DNA from: Robinsoniella peoriensis
GTDB lineage: Bacteria; Bacillota; Clostridia; Lachnospirales; Lachnospiraceae
Assembly: GCF_000797495.1 (NCBI RefSeq)
Contig: NZ_JTGN01000005.1
Span: forward strand, 181,107-245,106
DNA: 64,000 nt
Direction: 5' to 3'
Position numbers and translations under genes: made by a program. The notes under the pieces are model-generated. The model ran no database searches. It had not been told where the DNA came from and saw only the letters and a list, made by a program, of their open reading frames with translations. Shown piece by piece: positions 38,472 through 47,421 of this stretch. The number at the start of each line of letters is the position of its first letter. The first letter of the stretch is position 1.

Positions 38472-38540
38472 GTACCTTTTTGTTTTAAGATTCCAACTAA
38501 TTTCAATATATCAGCTGAAGTTCTTAACACAAAAAGGTAC
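38472..38540. terminator. Long inverted repeat between convergent genes
   Basis: 38472-38489 pairs with 38523-38540 over 18 bp with one mismatch (GTACCTTTTTGT opposite ACAAAAAGGTAC), around a 33-nt loop. It lies between the GH43 gene and the convergent aldolase gene, so a bidirectional terminator is likely. Confidence 0.55.
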
Positions 38541-38585
38541 TTCTCCATCTACCGGCAAAATATAACTATAAAAACGCGGTAATGC

Positions 38586-39368
38586 TCAAATCTTCGCCGC
38601 CTTAAAATCTCCTACCAGATCTTTACATGCATCCATAAAAATGCCCACATCCACAGAATAAGAAATATACTTTACTCCCTGGGCAATCCATCTGTTCATA
38701 CCGTTTCTCGTATCTACGAACGTGCCGATCTGAATATTTTTGCGCTTACCCATATCCACAATGGTATTCATATATTCCAATACCCTGGGATGGTCTATCT
38801 GCCCCGGAACCCCCAGTGATTGGGAAAGGTCGTAAGGGCCAATAAAAATAATATCGATTCCTTCCACTTCCATGATCTCTTCCAGATTCCGGATTGCTTC
38901 TACACCTTCAATCTGAAGAGTAACCAGGATTTCATTTGATGTTTCAAAATATTCTTCCCTGGGCATGGCTGAATAATGTGCGGCTCTCACAAATCTGCAA
39001 ACCCCCCTTTGACCCTTGGGATAAAATCTTGCTAATTCAATAGCTTTTTTCGCCTGGAAGGCATTGCTGATCTGGGGAATCTGAACTGCGCCGGCACCAA
39101 GATCCAGTGCCTTGCCGATTGCCTGCTCGGATACCTCAGGCACTCTTACTACCGGCAGAATCCCGGTTACATTACACGCCCGGATTAAATCAGCAAGATT
39201 TGAACTTGACGCCGGACCATGTTCCATATCCAGAATGCAAAAATCAAATCCGCTGTATCCCAATATTTCAATGAAGGAAGGATCAAGGGTTTTGCAAAAC
39301 GGTCCGAGCACCGGTCCATTTGCAATTTTATCTTTAAAGTCCTTAATAACTCTGGAGCACATTTCCAT
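38586..39368 (-). CDS. HpcH/HpaI-family class II aldolase
   Basis: A 260-residue metal-dependent aldolase of the HpcH/HpaI family, which cleaves 2-keto-3-deoxy sugar acids into pyruvate and an aldehyde. Signatures are FDFCILDMEHGP near the N-terminus, LQIEGVEAI with the metal-binding Glu, and IIFIGPYDLSQSLGVPGQ. AAAGGA lies 9 nt before the ATG at 39368. The gene is last in an operon with a D-galactonate-dehydratase homologue 15 bp upstream, so its substrate is probably 2-keto-3-deoxygalactonate or a close relative. The classical Dgo pathway uses a kinase and a class I aldolase instead; neither is encoded here. Confidence 0.88.
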   Translation of the reverse strand: MEMCSRVIKDFKDKIANGPVLGPFCKTLDPSFIEILGYSGFDFCILDMEHGPASSSNLADLIRACNVTGILPVVRVPEVSEQAIGKALDLGAGAVQIPQISNAFQAKKAIELARFYPKGQRGVCRFVRAAHYSAMPREEYFETSNEILVTLQIEGVEAIRNLEEIMEVEGIDIIFIGPYDLSQSLGVPGQIDHPRVLEYMNTIVDMGKRKNIQIGTFVDTRNGMNRWIAQGVKYISYSVDVGIFMDACKDLVGDFKAAKI

Positions 39369-39383
39369 CAAAACACATCCTTT

Positions 39384-40532
39384 CTACCATTCCGCCACGG
39401 TTCCATCGCTGTTTCGCCATACCGGGTTCTTCCAGTCATGACCGGTTTCTGCCATTTTTTCTACGTAGGTTTCGTTAATTTCAATTCCAAGCCCCGGTTT
39501 AGATGGAATCTGAACCACTCCATTCCGGTACTCAAATACCTTCGGATCAGCCAGATAATCCAACAGATCACTGCCCTGATTATAATGTATTCCAAGGCTC
39601 TGTTCCTGAATAAAAGCGTTGGGCGTGCAGGCATCCATCTGCAGACAGGATGCCAGCGCAATGGGTCCCAGGGGACAGTGGGGTGCAACCGCTACATCAT
39701 AGGCTTCCGCCATGGCTGATATCTTCCGGCATTCCAGAATACCTCCGGCATGGGACAAATCCGGCTGTATGATATCTACAACCCCCTGTTCAAAGATCTT
39801 CTTGAAATCCCATCTGGTAAACAAACGTTCACCGGTGGCTATTGGGGATGCCGTGTATTTAGCAATTTCCCGCAGCGCTTCATAATTTTCGCACAGAACC
39901 GGTTCTTCAATGAACATCAGATGAAACTGATTCAGTTCCTGGACCAACATTTTCGCCATACTTTTATGTACCCTGCCGTGAAAGTCCACAGCAATGCCAA
40001 AATATTTCCCGCACTTCTCACGGATAGCCGCCACACGCTCACACACTGCATCTACCTTGGCGAAACTGTCGATATATGCCACTTCCTCCGTTGCATTCAT
40101 TTTAATTGATTTAAAGCCCAGATCTTGCTGCCTTTTTGCCTCCATTCCTACATCAGACGGGCGATCGCCTCCAATCCAGCAGTACACATCAACATGATCC
40201 CGGCATATGCCACCTAAAAATTCATAGACGGGCATATTGTAATATTTTCCTTTTATATCCCACAAAGCCTGTTCGATTCCGGAAATTGCACTGGATAAAA
40301 TGGGACCGCCTCTATAAAATCCACCGCGGTAAAGCACCTGCCAGATATCTTCTATTCTCCTTGGGTCACTGCCAATTAAATAGGTTTTCATTTCTTCCAC
40401 GCAGGCCTTTACAGACTCCGCCCTGCCCTCAATTACCGGCTCCCCCCATCCGCAGATTCCCTCATCCGTTTCAACCTTTAGAAAAAGCCATCTGGGCTGT
40501 ACCTTATATAGTTTGATATTTGTAATCTTCAT
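39384..40532 (-). CDS. dgoD: D-galactonate dehydratase (DgoD-like)
   Basis: A 382-residue enolase-superfamily enzyme, the same length as Escherichia coli DgoD and strikingly similar along the whole chain. It dehydrates a sugar acid to its 2-keto-3-deoxy form. Metal ligands are readable: Asp in AVDFHGR (near 183), Glu in FIEEPVL (near 209) and Glu in ATGERLF (near 235). The His of DFHGR and the His of APHCPLGPIALAS (near 285) are the catalytic bases. The C-terminus ends NSDGTVAEW as in E. coli. The ATG at 40532 follows AAAGGAT. It lies between a URO-D gene and an aldolase gene. Galactonate specificity is likely but a methylated derivative is possible. Confidence 0.93.
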   Translation of the reverse strand: MKITNIKLYKVQPRWLFLKVETDEGICGWGEPVIEGRAESVKACVEEMKTYLIGSDPRRIEDIWQVLYRGGFYRGGPILSSAISGIEQALWDIKGKYYNMPVYEFLGGICRDHVDVYCWIGGDRPSDVGMEAKRQQDLGFKSIKMNATEEVAYIDSFAKVDAVCERVAAIREKCGKYFGIAVDFHGRVHKSMAKMLVQELNQFHLMFIEEPVLCENYEALREIAKYTASPIATGERLFTRWDFKKIFEQGVVDIIQPDLSHAGGILECRKISAMAEAYDVAVAPHCPLGPIALASCLQMDACTPNAFIQEQSLGIHYNQGSDLLDYLADPKVFEYRNGVVQIPSKPGLGIEINETYVEKMAETGHDWKNPVWRNSDGTVAEW

Positions 40533-40624
40533 TTGCTGTATCCTTTCTTTGTAGTTCATATGATTTAGTCATTTTCTTTTCCGGGTGCCCATTCATTGGT
40601 ATACGAAAAGCCGGGAGCTATATT

Positions 40625-41689
40625 TTAATAACGGTAATTATGGGCTTCCTGTACCATCCGCTTCAGGTTTTCCTTAGGGGTATTGATCGCCGCTTCGCAG
40701 CCTGTTCCCAGGATAAATCCTCCTCCGGCAGTTCCCACGTCCAGACATCTTCTGCAGAGTTCTTTTACTTTTTCTTCATCATCCTGCAGAAGCTCTACCG
40801 GGTTTACATTTCCCATCAGTATGATCCGATCCCCGATTTTCTGTTTGCATTCCAGAAGGTCCACTTTATAATCCACCTCATAAATATCGGCACCTGTTGA
40901 TGCATAATCATCCAGAACTGCCGTATTATTTCCGCAGATGTGAAGCAGTCCGAATGCATTATGCTGCTCAAACTGCGGCTTCATCCTGGTAAAAAATTTG
41001 TTCAGATACGGATAGATATATGTCCGGAAGATTTGCGGCGAAACCACATCCAGAGATGCCAGGGAATCTCCAAGATGAATAATATTGGCGCCCGCTTCCA
41101 GCTCTGCCGTAGTGAAACGGATCAAGGTTTCCGTACAGGTTTCCATTAATTCATGAAAGCATTTTTCCATTTCTTTTGCATCTTCATCTTCGTCTGCATA
41201 TTGCATTTCAGCCATGTCCAGAAGCAGCTCCTGTATGCCGTATATGTGGGAAACCAGAGAAAACATTCCCGTTCCGGTTCCCCTAATCGCAACTTTGCCT
41301 CCTAGTTTGGATTTTAGATAAGCAATTGCCTCCAGATAAACAGTCATTCTGCCATCCCGATATGGATCCGGTACTTTAATCTTTCCCCCCTCTAAAAGGG
41401 AACTTATCCCATGCTTTGTTACAATGGGAAGGTCATCGCCTTCCTTTCTAGTCTCCACCCCCATACCTTCGGAGATGTAATAACCGTCTGAGTGGGCGAA
41501 AATAATATCATAGCCATATTCCTCCCAGGCTTTGTACAAAACCTCGCCCATTACCTTTCCGTCCGTATAGTATTTACTCAGCGGCACTTTACAAATCTTC
41601 GCTGCGTGATTTCCCAGGAAGGGTCCTACCGGAACCACGTCCGGTTTTTCGTGTTTACATACCGCCATTACTCGTTCATAAGAATTCAT
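40625..41689 (-). CDS. URO-D family methyltransferase (MtaA/CmuA-like) with full zinc motif
   Basis: A 354-residue protein of the MtaA/CmuA branch of the uroporphyrinogen-decarboxylase fold. Unlike the other copies here, it keeps the whole zinc site: HICGN near residue 265 and the distal Cys in LGTGCEAAINTP near 335. Such proteins move a methyl group between a substrate and a corrinoid. GGAGG lies 6 nt before the ATG at 41689. It sits second in a galactonate-type operon, between a GntP permease and DgoD, where no methyltransferase is expected. That placement suggests the imported sugar acid carries a methyl group. A 19-codon open stretch continues in frame after its stop codon. The corrinoid partner is not encoded nearby. 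Confidence 0.87.
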   Translation of the reverse strand: MNSYERVMAVCKHEKPDVVPVGPFLGNHAAKICKVPLSKYYTDGKVMGEVLYKAWEEYGYDIIFAHSDGYYISEGMGVETRKEGDDLPIVTKHGISSLLEGGKIKVPDPYRDGRMTVYLEAIAYLKSKLGGKVAIRGTGTGMFSLVSHIYGIQELLLDMAEMQYADEDEDAKEMEKCFHELMETCTETLIRFTTAELEAGANIIHLGDSLASLDVVSPQIFRTYIYPYLNKFFTRMKPQFEQHNAFGLLHICGNNTAVLDDYASTGADIYEVDYKVDLLECKQKIGDRIILMGNVNPVELLQDDEEKVKELCRRCLDVGTAGGGFILGTGCEAAINTPKENLKRMVQEAHNYRY

Positions 41690-41848
41690 ATATTCCTCCG
41701 ATCTTTTCCACAATTCATTACAGGTTATTATTTTCCTTAAACTTCATAGCCTTTTTCCATCAATTCACTGTTAGATCTGCATTTATAACGGAATATTATT
41801 TTCTGAAACCATCCGCTTTTATTCTGCCCGCACCATATAACTAATTTA

Positions 41849-43198
41849 CTATTTTATAAATATGGATAGGATCATTACAATGATAATTCCTGTAATACCA
41901 ATAATGGTAGCCATTGCTGACCATGTCTTCAATGTTTCTTTTTCATTAGTGCCGGAATATTTGCTGATCAGCCAGAATCCGCTGTCATTAAAATGCACAA
42001 AGTTGATTGCTCCACATCCAATTGCCATTACAATCAGAGTGGGATTTGTGCCTGTTGCAACAATGACTGGCGCCATTATTCCCGCTGCCGTAGTCATGGA
42101 AACCGTTGCAGATCCAACCGAAATTCTCATTATAGTAGCTATTAAATATGCCATAAAAATGGGGCTGATACTTGCCTGTGACATCATATCTGCCAGGCTT
42201 GTTCCTATTCCGCTGTCAATCAATACCTGTTTGAATACACCTCCCGCTCCGGTTACCGCAAGAATAATACCTGCCGGACCAAGTGCTTTGGAACATACTT
42301 CTTCAATAACTGATTTGGAAATTCCCCTCTGGAGTCCCAAAGTTAAAAATGAAAACAGAACAGATATCAACAGCGCTATTTCCGGTGCACCGATAAAGTT
42401 CAACACAACTCTTAATGAATTTTCTTCCGGTAAAACCAGATCACAGACCGTTCTGATTACGATTAATATTAATGGAAGGGAAATATTCAATACCACAATA
42501 CCAAACGATGGAAGTTTCCGCTCGTCTTCCACTGCTACTTCCGGAACTTCAGGTGGATTTACATTAATTCGTTTCGCAATAAATTTTGAATAGAAAATTC
42601 CGCCGCAGATTGCTGCCGGTATTCCAACTACAAATCCCATCATAATAACGCTTCCAAGATCCGCACCTACGATATTTGCAACCGTTACAGGTCCCGGTGT
42701 GGGCGGGATCAAAGTATGGCCTACTGCCAGTCCTGCAAGCAGCGGCAGCGAGAAGAACAACACCGACTTCTTCGTCTGCTTTGCCAGAGAATAAACCACC
42801 GGAATCAAAATGATAAACGCCACATCCAGAAAAACCGGTGTTCCTACAATTATACCAACCGCAACCAGCGCCAATGGCGCCTTGTTAATTCCAAAGGTCT
42901 TAATCAGAGTATTCGCCATTACCTTAGCTCCGCCGGATACCTCCAGCATTGCACCTAACATTGCCCCCAATGCAACAATAATCGTAATTCCGCCCAGCGT
43001 GCTTCCCATCCCCCCGGTAATGGAAGCCAGCGTATCTCCCGGAGTCATTCCGGCTGCAAATGCACTCAGTACACTCACGATCAATAAACTTACAAATGCA
43101 TTTACCTTAAACTTCATAACCAATACAATTAAAATAATTACTGCTGCCGCAACTATCCCCAGCATATATACGGGATTCTGTAACAAATTCTCAAACAT
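41849..43198 (-). CDS. GntP-family sugar-acid:H+ symporter
   Basis: A 449-residue membrane protein with twelve or more hydrophobic segments and GntP-family signatures: LGAMLGAMLEVSGGAKVMANTL, the PPTPGPVTVA loop and the terminal NDSGFWLISKYSG. Proteins of this family import gluconate, galactonate or related acids with protons. GGAGGAGA lies before the ATG. It is the first gene of the operon with URO-D, DgoD and aldolase, behind a strong promoter with a GntR-type palindrome at the start site. Confidence 0.92.
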   Translation of the reverse strand: MFENLLQNPVYMLGIVAAAVIILIVLVMKFKVNAFVSLLIVSVLSAFAAGMTPGDTLASITGGMGSTLGGITIIVALGAMLGAMLEVSGGAKVMANTLIKTFGINKAPLALVAVGIIVGTPVFLDVAFIILIPVVYSLAKQTKKSVLFFSLPLLAGLAVGHTLIPPTPGPVTVANIVGADLGSVIMMGFVVGIPAAICGGIFYSKFIAKRINVNPPEVPEVAVEDERKLPSFGIVVLNISLPLILIVIRTVCDLVLPEENSLRVVLNFIGAPEIALLISVLFSFLTLGLQRGISKSVIEEVCSKALGPAGIILAVTGAGGVFKQVLIDSGIGTSLADMMSQASISPIFMAYLIATIMRISVGSATVSMTTAAGIMAPVIVATGTNPTLIVMAIGCGAINFVHFNDSGFWLISKYSGTNEKETLKTWSAMATIIGITGIIIVMILSIFIK

Positions 43199-43301
43199 AC
43201 TTCTCCTCCATTCTTTTGTAAAACCCTTTTTCTTTTTTTATCAGGAATATTATAACACCATATATTGTAGTTGCGCTTCCCTCCTTTCATATACGTCATG
43301 T

Positions 43302-43356
43302 CATCAGACGTCTGATGTATTTACTATATAATATCAACAATGAAATGATTTGTCAA
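43302..43356 (-). promoter_or_regulatory. Promoter and GntR operator of the galactonate operon
   Basis: On the minus strand a perfect TTGACA (43351-43356) and TATTAT (43328-43333) are spaced by 17 bp. A perfect 16-bp palindrome, CATCAGACGTCTGATG at 43302-43317, begins just past the predicted start. It is the likely site of the divergent GntR protein. The 43199-43577 intergenic region contains this and one opposite promoter, nothing else seen. Confidence 0.75.
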
Positions 43357-43461
43357 TGGGCTTTTTTATATATTTTGACTATTTAAAATATATATATAGT
43401 ATTTCGTATGGGAGTTTGTGCATCATGATGTTCTTTCATTCTAAAACTCCAAATTATCTAA

Positions 43462-43490
43462 TTGTTGAATCAAAAAAAACATGATACAAT
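43462..43490 (+). promoter_or_regulatory. Promoter of the GntR gene
   Basis: TTGTTG (43462-43467) and TACAAT (43485-43490) are spaced by 17 bp, about 80 nt before the GntR start codon. Confidence 0.5.
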
Positions 43491-43577
43491 AAATGCAATT
43501 GAACTTAACCTTTGCTTATCAATTCCTAATTTAACAATAATATATAATCTAATGAAATCAGTTTGGAGAAGCTACTT

Positions 43578-44288
43578 ATGTATGAATTTGAAAATATAGC
43601 CGATAAACCATTGGCAGAAAAAGTTTCCGATGCAATTATTGAATTAATTATAACGAATAAGATCAAATCAGGTGAAAAGCTGCCCAACGAATTCCAGTTG
43701 GCGGAAAGTTTAAAGGTAGGCCGCAGTACAATCCGGGAAGCGGTCAAAATCCTGGTATCCAGAAACATTGTGGAAATACGGCGCGGTTCCGGAACATTTG
43801 TCTGCCAGGAACCCGGTGTTGTAGATGATCCGCTTGGCTTTACGTTTGTAAAAGACAAAAAACAACTGGCAATGGATCTGATCTCCGTAAGAATGCTGAT
43901 AGAACCACAGATGTCGGCGCTTGCCGCCCGCAATGCTGACGAATCTGATCTGCGAGAAATAAGTGACCTTTGTTTAAAAATAGAACAATTAATCAAAAAC
44001 AACAAAGATCATACCGAAACGGATATTGCTTTTCATGCCAGCATCGCACGTGCCAGCAGAAATATTGTGCTGCAGAGCATTATCCCAATCATCGACCGCA
44101 GCGGTATTGATTTTATAACGACCCTTACCCGGCGTATTTTAAAAGATGAGACGATCAAAACCCACAGAAAAATCGTAGACGCCATCCTTAACCATGACGA
44201 GCAGGCGGCTTCGAAAGCTATGGTGGAGCATTTGAGCACGAATTTGCATTATATGCAGTTAGAGATAAAAGACAATCACAACATCTAA
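43578..44288 (+). CDS. GntR-family regulator, FadR subgroup (DgoR-like)
   Basis: A 236-residue regulator: an N-terminal winged helix (KLPNEFQLAESLKVGRSTIR, then EIRRGSGTFV) and an all-helical FCD ligand domain, whose metal-binding residues fit ETDIAFHASIARASRN (near 140) and the C-terminal HRKIVDAILNHDEQAASKAM. The FCD domain senses organic or sugar acids, in keeping with the divergent galactonate-type operon. The ATG at 43578 is preferred because GGAG lies 8-9 nt upstream; the TTG at 43563 overlaps that site. Confidence 0.9.
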   Translation: MYEFENIADKPLAEKVSDAIIELIITNKIKSGEKLPNEFQLAESLKVGRSTIREAVKILVSRNIVEIRRGSGTFVCQEPGVVDDPLGFTFVKDKKQLAMDLISVRMLIEPQMSALAARNADESDLREISDLCLKIEQLIKNNKDHTETDIAFHASIARASRNIVLQSIIPIIDRSGIDFITTLTRRILKDETIKTHRKIVDAILNHDEQAASKAMVEHLSTNLHYMQLEIKDNHNI

Positions 44289-44341
44289 AAAACACTATGG
44301 AATAGTACAGATTCGTCTGCAGCTATCCCATAGTGTTTTTA
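44288..44341 (+). terminator. Rho-independent terminator after GntR gene
   Basis: AAAAACACTATGG (44288-44300) pairs perfectly with CCATAGTGTTTTT (44328-44340), with further inner pairing of AATAG and CTATC. The T-run closes the stem, giving a strong bidirectional terminator that begins in the stop codon of the GntR gene. Confidence 0.85.
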
Positions 44342-44388
44342 AATGAAAAGATTCTAAATTGAAATACTTCCTCATGGTGGCTATATAC

Positions 44389-45837
44389 TTATTTTCCCGG
44401 CGTGGCATGGTAGCGGTGCATGTACACAAACCATGCAATACTTGCGCTCAATAAAGCTGATGAAATCAAAGCGGTAAGGACGCTATAAGTTTGCCAGACA
44501 AGTATCGTTGACCATTCGAGTACCAGACATATCATACACAGGACAATCGCTATGGTCAGCAAAACAGCTATTACGAGGATTGTCTTTTTTATCATAGGCT
44601 GACGCTCATTCGATTTCTTTCTTCGCAATCCCAAGAGGAAGAACAGAGCCGCTAATATGATAAAAGTAATTGTGACCGCGGACAAAACAATGTCCATAAA
44701 CTGTGTTCCGCCGATTTCATAAAACTGCGTTAGATTGCCGTCCAATATATCTTTAACTTTAAGCACCAGGCTGATATTGGTATTTACACCATTGGTCAGC
44801 AAGCAAATGGCTGTCCGTTCGTCTGGCAGGATGGCTGCTTCCGTTGTGAAGTTGGGATTAACCCCCTGGTGCTCTATAATTGATTGTTCGGCATTTACCG
44901 ACCAGCCCGCTGCATAATACATACCGTCGACAGCGGGAACAGACCGGTCACCCTGATGTGATTTTTCGATAATCCTGTGGAATATTGCGGGTATATCCTG
45001 CACAATTCCCATCTGTATGTCCATCCAGCGAGACATATCTTTCGTACAGGAAATGATGTAGCCGGCGGGTTTATTCCCGGCATAATCCGGCGCATTATAT
45101 GGAAAAGTCATAAAAAAGGAGGAACGGTAGCCCTGTGCCAGCTGTCCGGTGGCCCTGGCATCCTCCTGATACATATACGTCTGGTTAAGACCTAACGGCT
45201 TCAATACCTTTTCCTTCATAAAGTCTTCATAGCGTTGTCCCGACACCGTCTCAATCACTAAACCCAATATATCATAATTCACAGTGCCATAATCATACTG
45301 ATTGCCTGGTGGAAACGCCAATTCAGCATCTGCAAGCTTTTCCACCGTCCTTCGCAGCATATCCGGCGTATTGCCCTGGGGGATAAGCTGTGTGTGCCTG
45401 ATATTAACCAGGCCGCTGGTATGGTGAAGAAAGTGATTGAGTGTAAGGCTCTCCATATCAACAGTCCTTCCTTCATACTTTAACGTAAACCAAGGTAAAT
45501 ATTTTTGGACAGGGTCCGACATTGACAGCAACCCTTGTTCTTCCAGCAGCAGAATACCCATACCTGTGAAAGCCTTACTGACCGATGCCAGCTCATATAG
45601 TGTATTTTCGCTCGCAGACACTTTATTTTCACGGTCTGCATACCCGGAAGAAAAGTAGGACACTTCATCATCCGCCCGTATTGATAGTGACATTCCCGGC
45701 ACACCTGATATACGGCAGGCATCATCCAGCAACGCTTGTATTTCCGCAGACTGTGCGTCTGGCGCTGCATAACCCAGTGTTGTAAAACCAGAAAATAAGA
45801 TTAGTATTGTTAATATAAGAACAATTGCCTTTTTCAT
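44389..45837 (-). CDS. Beta-lactamase-fold serine hydrolase, membrane anchored
   Basis: A 482-residue exported protein. A signal peptide (MKKAIVLILTILILFSGF) precedes a class C beta-lactamase/DD-peptidase-like domain with the catalytic SxxK in ELASVSKAFTGMG (Ser near residue 85). The position normally holding YSN reads YGT in YDYGTVNYDILG. After about residue 370 there are three to four hydrophobic helices, so the enzyme is probably tethered to the outer face of the membrane. It may be an esterase or peptidase acting on cell-wall or small substrates; true beta-lactamase activity is not implied. GGGAG lies before the ATG at 45837. It is cotranscribed with or just downstream of the WYL regulator gene (71 bp). 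Confidence 0.83.
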   Translation of the reverse strand: MKKAIVLILTILILFSGFTTLGYAAPDAQSAEIQALLDDACRISGVPGMSLSIRADDEVSYFSSGYADRENKVSASENTLYELASVSKAFTGMGILLLEEQGLLSMSDPVQKYLPWFTLKYEGRTVDMESLTLNHFLHHTSGLVNIRHTQLIPQGNTPDMLRRTVEKLADAELAFPPGNQYDYGTVNYDILGLVIETVSGQRYEDFMKEKVLKPLGLNQTYMYQEDARATGQLAQGYRSSFFMTFPYNAPDYAGNKPAGYIISCTKDMSRWMDIQMGIVQDIPAIFHRIIEKSHQGDRSVPAVDGMYYAAGWSVNAEQSIIEHQGVNPNFTTEAAILPDERTAICLLTNGVNTNISLVLKVKDILDGNLTQFYEIGGTQFMDIVLSAVTITFIILAALFFLLGLRRKKSNERQPMIKKTILVIAVLLTIAIVLCMICLVLEWSTILVWQTYSVLTALISSALLSASIAWFVYMHRYHATPGK

Positions 45838-45908
45838 ATACTCTCCCGTTGGGTAAAATACCGTTAATAATGGTATCACCTTTTCACTTAGTGTCAACTT
45901 GCCCCAAT

Positions 45909-46823
45909 TCAATCATATAGTCCTGCTATCTCCAGAGCCTTTTCTTTGATCATAGTCCGGGCTTCTTCCGGCTCAATGACTTCAACGTATTTCCCATACG
46001 ACAGCAAGCGGTCAAATAACCAATTATCCAATTCGTTCTGAACCGTTATCATATAGCTGCCATCTGTACATGCTAAAACTTCGTTTTCTGGAACTAGAAA
46101 ATCATCATATACCCTCCCGACTATTTCCGAGTAACACTTTAATTTTATAGCAGGTATATTGATTTTCTCTTTATAACTATATGCAAATAAATAGTCCGTA
46201 GGCAGTTCACGTTCAAAGACTTCTGGTGTTACATGGATATGTTTCATTCTTGACAGACGAAAAATGCGTATATCCCGTTTGCCCTGGCAGAATCCCACAA
46301 TATACCATGCGTGTGATTTAAACACTAACCGCAACGGCTCCACAGCCCTCTTTGATTTTTGTATTTCATTATTAATATATTCAAATGTTATCATGTGCTT
46401 GTTGATGATGGCATGCTGCAATTCTGATATACCCACTTTTTGCTTTTCATCACTACCCCAAAATGAAAAATCGACTTCCAACCATTCTGGTTCTAAAACA
46501 TTTCTAAAAATAGAGCCAATTTTGCTGAGCGCCATTTCGGCATTCGGATATTTGGAAGCCTGTAAAATCTGCAATCCCTGATATATATTCTGTTGTTCTT
46601 CTTTAGAGAATAATGATTTGTTAATCGTATATCCATCTATTAACGATATTCCCCCACCCGTTCCCTTGGAAGATGTTACAGGGATTCCCGCAAGGGTCAA
46701 CGTGTTTATATCGCGGTATATCGTTCTCGTTGATACACTGAAATGGTCAGCTAATTCTTTCGCCGTGACATGCTCCCGATTGACTATATAAAATACCATC
46801 TGCACCAAACGCTCAATCTGCAT
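45909..46823 (-). CDS. DeoR-type HTH / WYL-domain regulator
   Basis: A 304-residue regulator of the YafY type. The N-terminal winged helix (VTAKELADHFSVSTRTIYRD) is followed by a WYL sensor domain near residues 130-210 (VEPLRLVFKSHAWYIVGFCQ, then IFRLSRM) and the WCX C-terminus. It is divergent from a small monooxygenase-like gene, and a perfect inverted repeat lies between them. GGGGATAAG lies before the ATG. The serine hydrolase gene follows on the same strand and may be under the same control. Confidence 0.9.
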   Translation of the reverse strand: MQIERLVQMVFYIVNREHVTAKELADHFSVSTRTIYRDINTLTLAGIPVTSSKGTGGGISLIDGYTINKSLFSKEEQQNIYQGLQILQASKYPNAEMALSKIGSIFRNVLEPEWLEVDFSFWGSDEKQKVGISELQHAIINKHMITFEYINNEIQKSKRAVEPLRLVFKSHAWYIVGFCQGKRDIRIFRLSRMKHIHVTPEVFERELPTDYLFAYSYKEKINIPAIKLKCYSEIVGRVYDDFLVPENEVLACTDGSYMITVQNELDNWLFDRLLSYGKYVEVIEPEEARTMIKEKALEIAGLYD

Positions 46824-46962
46824 TACTTATCCCCTTTTTTATATTTATAATATCACACTTCCAAATACTTTTGCACCACAACCTATCCCTCTGGGCAAAA
46901 ATATGACTTTGTAAACTGAATTATATTCTGGTACTTCGAGTAAATTAGTCCCAAGTTTTTTT

Positions 46963-46990
46963 CTAATGCGACAGCTACATGTCGCATTAG
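46963..46990. promoter_or_regulatory. Operator for the WYL regulator
   Basis: CTAATGCGACA (46963-46973) and TGTCGCATTAG (46980-46990) form a perfect 11-bp inverted repeat around 6 nt, centred about 50 bp before the gene at 47028. It is the only strong dyad in this divergent intergenic region. Confidence 0.65.
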
Positions 46991-47027
46991 GTGTGATACA
47001 CTAACGAAAAATGAAAGGAGACAAAAT

Positions 47028-47333
47028 ATGATGTCGAATACAGTTTGGTTTATCACTTATAAACTAATAGAAGGAGCGTCTGTATCAGATTACTTGCTTG
47101 CGTCAGAAAAAACACATAACGAAATTTTATCTAAGAAGAAAGGATTCATTTCTTGGAAGGTACTTGTCGATGGCGATACCTGGGCTGACTTAGTAACCTG
47201 GGAAACTATGGAGGATGCTCAAAACGCTGCGAACGATGAAGATAATACAAATCCGGTTTCGCAAAAGTATTATTCTTTCATAGACTTTAGCAGCCTGAAA
47301 AGCCAATTTTATTCTGTTGAAAAAAGCTATTAG
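47028..47333 (+). CDS. Small ABM-like (dimeric alpha/beta barrel) protein
   Basis: A 101-residue protein resembling the antibiotic-biosynthesis-monooxygenase-like or stress-responsive alpha/beta-barrel fold: a beta strand (VWFITYKL), a helix (VSDYLLASEKTHNEIL), a strand pair (GFISWKVLVDGDTWADLVTW) and a helix (TMEDAQNAAND). Such proteins are often targets of a neighbouring YafY-type regulator. AAGGAG precedes the ATG; a second ATG three bases on is equally possible. Function beyond the fold is unknown. Confidence 0.65.
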   Translation: MMSNTVWFITYKLIEGASVSDYLLASEKTHNEILSKKKGFISWKVLVDGDTWADLVTWETMEDAQNAANDEDNTNPVSQKYYSFIDFSSLKSQFYSVEKSY

Positions 47334-47380
47334 TATATTTTTCGAATTGATAGAATGAAAAGACAGGGGGGATTAAAAAT

Positions 47381-47420
47381 AAAGCACCGCATATTAAAAT
47401 CATTAAATATGCAGTGCTTT
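47381..47420 (-). terminator. Terminator after truncated GH4 gene
   Basis: AAAGCACCGCATATT (47381-47395) pairs with 47406-47420 with one mismatch. On the minus strand the hairpin is followed by TTTATTTTTAA. It begins 1 bp beyond the stop codon of the shortened GH4 frame, which suggests that the deletion or truncation ends right at this terminator. Confidence 0.7.
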
Positions 47421-47421
47421 A

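Noticed and set aside
41862..42593. 243-codon plus-strand frame
   Set aside because: Antisense shadow of the GntP transporter gene; its hydrophobic pattern mirrors the real gene.
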